This document shows positions 33,604 to 37,764 of a stretch of DNA of 37,764 nucleotides, piece after piece. Position 1 is the first letter of the stretch. Every line of letters begins with the position of its first letter. The DNA is from Chloroflexota bacterium. Lineage in GTDB: Bacteria; Chloroflexota; Limnocylindria; Limnocylindrales; CSP1-4. The notes under the pieces were generated by a model that saw nothing but the letters and a program-made list of their open reading frames with translations, ran no database searches and was not told the origin of the DNA. The stretch covers positions 199 to 37,962 of the forward strand of contig PMLK01000098.1 of NCBI GenBank assembly GCA_003158875.1, written 5' to 3'. A program made the translations under genes and the position numbers.

Positions 33604-34863
33604 TCAGGGCGGGCTGATCGAACCGGCGCCATCGACCAGATCGACCTGGAAGGCACGCCCCCGCAGGCCCGTTCTAGCCCCGTACTCTCTCGCCGCGGCG
33701 GTCTGCACGGCCGGCACCGCGTCGGCCAGGACGAGGTTCACGGTGTAGCCACCGGAACCCGTGGCCATCATTCGCGACCCGATCACTCCGGGGATCGCGG
33801 CCACGACATCGACCATCGCCTCCACTGCCGGGGAACTCGTCAGGTAGAGGTCGCGCAGGGCTGCGTGCGACTCGGCGAAGAGGCGGCCAAGCTCGTCGAG
33901 ATCGCCCGTTTCGAGGGCCGCGGCCGTAGCGACGACGCGAGCATTCTCCGACACCACGTACTCCGCGCGAGCCGCGACGCTCTCGGGCAGGACGTCTCGA
34001 TAACGGCGTAGCGACGCCGCGTCCAGGTCGCGCAACGAGCACAGCCCGGGCATCTTCTCGGCGAGCAACGCCACAGCTCTGGCGCACTCGGCCCGGTACT
34101 TCGCCGGCGTCCCGTGCCGCTCGCCCGTGTCGCACAGCACGACCTCAACCCCGAACGGCATGGCCACCGGCCGAACTTCGAGCGAGCGGTAGTCGAGCAG
34201 CAGCGCTCGATCCGCTCGTCCGGCGGCGCCCGCCAGCATATCGAGAATTCCGGCGTCCACACCCACATAGTCGCGTTCGGCGCGCTGCGCCAGCGAGGCG
34301 AGATGAGCTGGGGAGAGGACCCGGCCGCGGCCTATCAGGGCCAGTGTAGAGGCGAGTTCCAGCGCCGCGGACGAGCCCAGCCCGCCGCCGACCGGGAGTG
34401 TCGTGTCCACGACGCCGTCGAAACCGCCTATGCCGATGCCGGCTTCGCGCAATGACCAGGCCGCTCCTACGACATGCTCGGTCCAGGCGGCCGCGTGGGC
34501 GGGGGCGTGAGTCGCGTGGTCGGCCGCATCGATTCGGGCATGGCGTCGGCCGCGGCCGGCGGCGTCGCGCGGAATGCCGGTCGGTATCGAGTCGATGTCG
34601 AACGACCCCGTCTCGCTCGACTGCCGGGACACCACGCGCACCACGCCGTCGGACCGGCGCCGATAGGCCAGCCGCGTTTCCAGGCCGATGGCCGCGGGCA
34701 GGGCGAACGCCTCGTTGAACTCCATGAAATCGCCGATCAGGTTGACCCGTCCCGGCGCCCGAACTATCTCGAGCGGCGAGGGATCGTCCTGCCGCCCGAA
34801 AGCGGCGTCCAGATCGGCGGCCAGGGTCTCGATTCGAGTCTGGTCGGATTTCGTGACAGCCAT
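33604..34863 (-). CDS. Galactokinase-like GHMP sugar kinase with altered signature
   Basis: A 419-residue GHMP-superfamily kinase closest to galactokinase, which phosphorylates galactose at C1. ATP-site motif GGGLGSSAALELA and catalytic Asp in VGVDAGILDMLAG are kept, as are CDTGERHG and a C-terminal MMATGSGGYTVNLV. But the galactokinase signature, normally GRVNLIGEHTDYN, reads GRVNLIGDFMEFN: D45, F46 and E48 replace the Glu, His and Asp that contact the sugar. The third motif has ATGSGG where GGGFGG is usual. So the substrate may not be galactose. The ATG (34861-34863) has TAGCAT 6 bases upstream and no ribosome binding site. An arabinose, uronate or other sugar kinase is possible. Confidence 0.85.
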   Translation of the reverse strand: MAVTKSDQTRIETLAADLDAAFGRQDDPSPLEIVRAPGRVNLIGDFMEFNEAFALPAAIGLETRLAYRRRSDGVVRVVSRQSSETGSFDIDSIPTGIPRDAAGRGRRHARIDAADHATHAPAHAAAWTEHVVGAAWSLREAGIGIGGFDGVVDTTLPVGGGLGSSAALELASTLALIGRGRVLSPAHLASLAQRAERDYVGVDAGILDMLAGAAGRADRALLLDYRSLEVRPVAMPFGVEVVLCDTGERHGTPAKYRAECARAVALLAEKMPGLCSLRDLDAASLRRYRDVLPESVAARAEYVVSENARVVATAAALETGDLDELGRLFAESHAALRDLYLTSSPAVEAMVDVVAAIPGVIGSRMMATGSGGYTVNLVLADAVPAVQTAAAREYGARTGLRGRAFQVDLVDGAGSISPP

Positions 34864-34869
34864 CGTCAG

Positions 34870-34875
34870 ATGCTA
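34870..34875 (-). promoter_or_regulatory. -10 box, leaderless start of the GHMP kinase gene
   Basis: On the minus strand TAGCAT is followed by 6 bases and then ATG. It mirrors the box at 34918-34923 on the other strand. No -35 is clear. Confidence 0.5.
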
Positions 34876-34917
34876 GCGCGGCCCTCGGGCCGGCGCCCGC
34901 TCCGCTTCGGCATCGGC

Positions 34918-34923
34918 TAGCAT
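34918..34923 (+). promoter_or_regulatory. -10 box, leaderless start of the Cys/Met PLP enzyme gene
   Basis: TAGCAT, then 6 bases, then ATG 34930. The same hexamer and spacing as the divergent kinase gene, only 66 bases apart between the two start codons. Confidence 0.5.
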
Positions 34924-34929
34924 CCACGC

Positions 34930-36129
34930 ATGGCTCGCTTCTCGACACGCGCAATACTGGCGGCGACCCGGACGCCGGAAGTAACTCAGACGCCTTCGGC
35001 CGTCCCGATCTATCAGTCGGCCGCCTTTTCCGCCTCCGACGCCGACGAACTCGGTGCGGTCCTCACTGGCACGCAACCCGGCTACGCGTATAGCCGCATC
35101 GACAACCCCACGACTGCGGCACTCGGCGCAGCCATCGCCGACCTGGAAGGCGCCGAAGCCGGCCTCTCGTTCGCGACGGGCATGGCCGCCATTCACGCCG
35201 CGATACTGTCGACGGTCAAGGCCGGGCAGACGATCGTAGCCACGCAAGCGCTCTACGGAACCACGCGCGACCTGCTCGTCCGTGTCCTGGGCAATCTCGG
35301 CATCGCGACCGTGTTCGTCGATCCCACGGACCTCGCCGCCGTCGACGCCGCGCTGGCCGCGTCCGGTGCGCCGGTCCTGTACGTGGAGACGATCTCCAAC
35401 CCCACGATCGTGGTTTCGGATATCTCCGCTCTCGCGGCCGCGGCCCACCGGCATAGTGCCCTGCTGCTCGTCGACAACACCTTCGCGTCGCCATACGCGT
35501 GCCGACCCATCGAACACGGCGCCGATCTGGTGATGCACTCGGCCACGAAATATCTATCCGGCCACGCCGACGCTCTGGCGGGGGTTGTGGTGGGCCGGCG
35601 CGAGCTGGTCGACGCGTTGCGCCCGATTCTCGTGGACGCCGGCGGGGCACTCGCGCCGCTCGCCGCATACCTGGTCCTGCGCGGCCTGCCGACGCTGTCG
35701 CTGCGTATGGAGCGGCATAGCGAGACGGCCACGGATCTCGCCGCGTGGCTGCAGGGTCAGGACAACGTGGAACGGGTCTACTATCCCGGCCTGCCGTTCG
35801 ACGCGGGGCATGCCGTCGCGCGGCGGCAGCTGGACGTGTTCGGCGGGATGCTCGCCTTCGAACTGCGGGGCGGGCGAGATGCCGGGCGGGCCTTCCTCGA
35901 CGCGATGCGCATCGCCGAACGAACGGCCTCGCTGGGCGCTGTCCGGACGATCACCACACACCCGCCCTCCACCACTCATCGCCAGCTGGACTCCGCCGCG
36001 CTCGCGGCCGCAGGCATCGCGCCGGGTCTGCTCCGTTGTTCCGTGGGGCTCGAGGACGTGCAGGATCTGCGCGAGGACTTTGAACGTGGCCTCGACGCGG
36101 CGCGGGGCGCCGAGGGACGCCCGGCCTAG
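34930..36129 (+). CDS. Cys/Met metabolism PLP-dependent enzyme (trans-sulfuration family)
   Basis: A 399-residue fold-type I enzyme of the cystathionine gamma-synthase / gamma-lyase / O-acetylhomoserine sulfhydrylase / methionine gamma-lyase family. It shows the N-terminal QTPSAVPIYQSAAF, the YSRIDNPTTAALGAAIADLEG signature, LYVETISNPTIVV, LLVDNTFASPYACRPIEHGA and the PLP motif HSATKYLSGHAD with Lys207. The C-terminal part has SLGAVRTITTHPPSTTHRQL and LLRCSVGLEDVQDL. Length is normal. Which reaction it runs cannot be decided from sequence; the context (a divergent sugar kinase) gives no help. The start ATG 34930 is supported by a TAGCAT box 6 bases upstream. It converges with the glutamine synthetase gene. 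Confidence 0.92.
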   Translation: MARFSTRAILAATRTPEVTQTPSAVPIYQSAAFSASDADELGAVLTGTQPGYAYSRIDNPTTAALGAAIADLEGAEAGLSFATGMAAIHAAILSTVKAGQTIVATQALYGTTRDLLVRVLGNLGIATVFVDPTDLAAVDAALAASGAPVLYVETISNPTIVVSDISALAAAAHRHSALLLVDNTFASPYACRPIEHGADLVMHSATKYLSGHADALAGVVVGRRELVDALRPILVDAGGALAPLAAYLVLRGLPTLSLRMERHSETATDLAAWLQGQDNVERVYYPGLPFDAGHAVARRQLDVFGGMLAFELRGGRDAGRAFLDAMRIAERTASLGAVRTITTHPPSTTHRQLDSAALAAAGIAPGLLRCSVGLEDVQDLREDFERGLDAARGAEGRPA

Positions 36130-36167
36130 GTCGCCGGGGAGTGGCGCGGTCGCCGGGGAGTGGCGCG
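36130..36167. repeat. 19-base perfect tandem duplication
   Basis: GTCGCCGGGGAGTGGCGCG occurs twice in a row (36130-36148 and 36149-36167) right after the stop codon of the Cys/Met enzyme. It is a simple local duplication with no clear role. Confidence 0.75.
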
Positions 36168-36194
36168 GGGCGGTGGCACTCGACGCGGGGCGCC

Positions 36195-36236
36195 AATCCA
36201 GAAGCCGGAGCACTTTCGCACTCCGGCTTCTGGATT
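36195..36236. terminator. Bidirectional terminator hairpin, 16-bp perfect stem
   Basis: AATCCAGAAGCCGGAG (36195-36210), a 10-base loop and CTCCGGCTTCTGGATT (36221-36236) form a perfect stem. It sits between two converging genes and would stop transcripts from both sides, although no T-run follows. The stem ends in A/T pairs on both sides. Confidence 0.75.
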
Positions 36237-36281
36237 ACTCGCTTCAGGAGCGGCCGCGGCGCTGGCCGCCGCCGTTGGACC

Positions 36282-37763
36282 CTAGTACTGGAAGAGCAGC
36301 TCGCGGTACTTCGGCAGCGGCCAAAGCTCGTCGGCCACGATGGTCTCGAGTTCGTCGGCAGCGGCGCGAACCGCATTCTGAGCGGGGATCACCTCGTCGT
36401 GGAACGCCTTGGCCTCGGCCTGCACGGAAGCCGCTTCGTGGGCTGCGTGCTGGGAGTGCTCCAGAGCGTGGATCGCATCGACGAGCTTGTCGGCCAGTTC
36501 GGCGACCGTGGTCTTGACGTGAGTCACGGCCTTGGAGGCGCCGGCGCCTTCCAGAACGCCGAGGTAGTTCACAGCCGCGGGCAGGATCATGGTCTTGGCC
36601 ATGTCCAGGGCGCAGTTGGCCTCGATGTTGGAGACCTTGACGTAGCGCTCCCAGTTGATTTCGACGCGGGCCGCGAGCTCGCGCTCGGACAGGACGCCGA
36701 AATGGGAGAAGATCCGCTTGGCCTTCGCGGTGGTGAGGGCCGGGAGAGCGTCAACGGTGCTTCGGTTGTTCGGTAGACCGCGCTTTTCGGCCTCGGCGTG
36801 CCACTCCTCGGCGTAGTTGTTGCCCTCGAAGAGGACCTGCTTGTTGGACTTGATGATCGCAGACAGGATCTTGGTCAGGCCGGCGAAGTCGCAGGGCTCG
36901 AGCTTGTCCAGCTCGTCCGCCAGCTTCTCGAGAGAATCGGCGACGGCGGTGTTGAGAATGGTCTGCGGCCAGTAGATCGGGGCCGACGAGCCAACAGCGC
37001 GGAACTCGAACTTATTGCCGGTGAAGGCGAAAGGCGAGGTCCTGTTGCGGTCCGTTGCGTCGCGCGGGAGGACCGGCAGAGTCGTGACGCCCAGCGTCAT
37101 CGTGCCGCCGGTCTTGGAGGTCGATGCCGAACCCTTCTCGAGCTGCTCGACGACGTCCTCTAGCTGTGCGCCGAGGAAGATCGAGACGATCGCCGGCGGA
37201 GCTTCGTTCGCGCCCAGGCGATGGTCGTTGCCCGCATCGGCGACGCCGGCGCGGAGAAGATCGGCGTGCTCGTTGACGGCCCGGATGATCGCGGCCAGGA
37301 AGGCCAGGAACTGGGCGTTGTCGTGCGGGTTGTGGCCGGGCTCGAGGAGGTTCTCTCCATCGTCCGTGCCCATCGACCAGTTGTTGTGCTTGCCTGAGCC
37401 GTTGATGCCGACGAAAGGCTTCTCGTGGGCCAGGAACATGAGGTCGTGCTGAGCCGCGATCTTCTTCATCGTGCTCAGGACGATCATGTTGTGGTCGGAC
37501 CCGACCGAAGTGGCCTCGTAAACGGGCGCCATCTCGAACTGGGCCGGAGCCACTTCGTTGTGGCGGGTCTTGCTGGGGATGCCGAGGCGCCATAGCTCTC
37601 GGTCGAGATCCATCATGAAGGCCAGCATTCGCTCGCGGATCGAGCCGAAGTACTGATCCTCGAGCTCCTGGCCCTTGGGGGACGGAGCGCCGAAGAGGGT
37701 GCGGCCTGTGAGGATGAGGTCCGGGCGCTGCTCGGCCAGCCGGCGGTCGACCAGGAAGTACTC
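36282..37763 (-). CDS. glnN: Type III glutamine synthetase, C-terminal part
   Basis: The gene runs off the right edge; about 493 codons are visible. Glutamine synthetase makes glutamine from glutamate, ammonia and ATP. Type III enzymes are large (~700 residues) and form dodecamers. Family marks are [20 protein letters not shown] at the window edge, [62 protein letters not shown] and the metal and glutamate site in [18 protein letters not shown]. The C-terminal half contains the type-III-specific region with [11 protein letters not shown] and a terminal helix ending [11 protein letters not shown]. The in-frame ATG at 37628 is internal, since homology continues past it. Its 5' end and regulation cannot be seen. 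Confidence 0.95.
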   Translation of the reverse strand, partial: EYFLVDRRLAEQRPDLILTGRTLFGAPSPKGQELEDQYFGSIRERMLAFMMDLDRELWRLGIPSKTRHNEVAPAQFEMAPVYEATSVGSDHNMIVLSTMKKIAAQHDLMFLAHEKPFVGINGSGKHNNWSMGTDDGENLLEPGHNPHDNAQFLAFLAAIIRAVNEHADLLRAGVADAGNDHRLGANEAPPAIVSIFLGAQLEDVVEQLEKGSASTSKTGGTMTLGVTTLPVLPRDATDRNRTSPFAFTGNKFEFRAVGSSAPIYWPQTILNTAVADSLEKLADELDKLEPCDFAGLTKILSAIIKSNKQVLFEGNNYAEEWHAEAEKRGLPNNRSTVDALPALTTAKAKRIFSHFGVLSERELAARVEINWERYVKVSNIEANCALDMAKTMILPAAVNYLGVLEGAGASKAVTHVKTTVAELADKLVDAIHALEHSQHAAHEAASVQAEAKAFHDEVIPAQNAVRAAADELETIVADELWPLPKYRELLFQY

Positions 37764-37764
37764 C

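Overview
The window is GC-rich, densely packed bacterial chromosome. It holds 24 protein genes that look intact or are cut by the window edge, one tRNA, one short possible gene and one clear gene remnant. The mix points to a member of Chloroflexota, possibly a Limnocylindria-like lineage: a UPF0182 protein, MreB/MreC without MreD, a type III glutamine synthetase, MazG fused to a partial tetrapyrrole-methylase-like domain, many zinc-ribbon membrane proteins, and several genes whose start codon sits 6-7 bases after a TANNNT box (leaderless style). A high-GC actinobacterium cannot be excluded from sequence reading alone.

Layout. 1-10.5 kb (+): the 3' end of guaA, then envelope-type genes: three zinc-ribbon membrane proteins, a UPF0182 protein, another multi-pass protein and a CPBP-family membrane protease with a long Pro/Trp-rich head. 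10.7-13.9 kb (+): radC, mreB, mreC. 13.9-20.1 kb (+): a sugar-nucleotide and glycan block (rmlA-rmlB-rmlD with 4-base start/stop overlaps, a predicted beta-solenoid protein with a C-terminal membrane anchor, a DegT-type PLP protein and a GT4 glycosyltransferase). 20.3-24.8 kb (+): a parvulin-like foldase, then the housekeeping run mazG-rph-rdgB. 24.9-26.9 kb (+): a TetR regulator with a perfect palindromic operator over its own promoter, overlapping a GH13 alpha-amylase gene. 26.9-28.5 kb (-): an O-antigen-ligase-like membrane protein convergent with the amylase, their stop codons sharing CTAG.

28.5-32.3 kb is the least packed part and looks like accessory or decaying DNA: a 57-codon ORF carrying only a hydrolase-like tail, about 800 bases with no intact gene, an orphan WD40 / BamE-like / lipocalin-like fusion, tRNA-Pro(TGG), a broken YdeI/OmdA-family tail and a strong hairpin. 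32.3-37.8 kb returns to metabolism: a class V aminotransferase, a galactokinase-like GHMP kinase with an altered sugar-binding motif, a Cys/Met-metabolism PLP enzyme, a strong bidirectional hairpin, and a type III glutamine synthetase running off the right edge.

Most notable: the DegT-family protein has Ala where the PLP-binding Lys should be; the kinase has a rewritten galactokinase signature; the MazG protein carries only the C-terminal part of a methylase-like domain; the solenoid protein sits inside the sugar block; and a repeated leaderless promoter/start arrangement includes a divergent pair at 34.86-34.93 kb. Nothing here is a CRISPR array, a prophage or a recognisable defence island.
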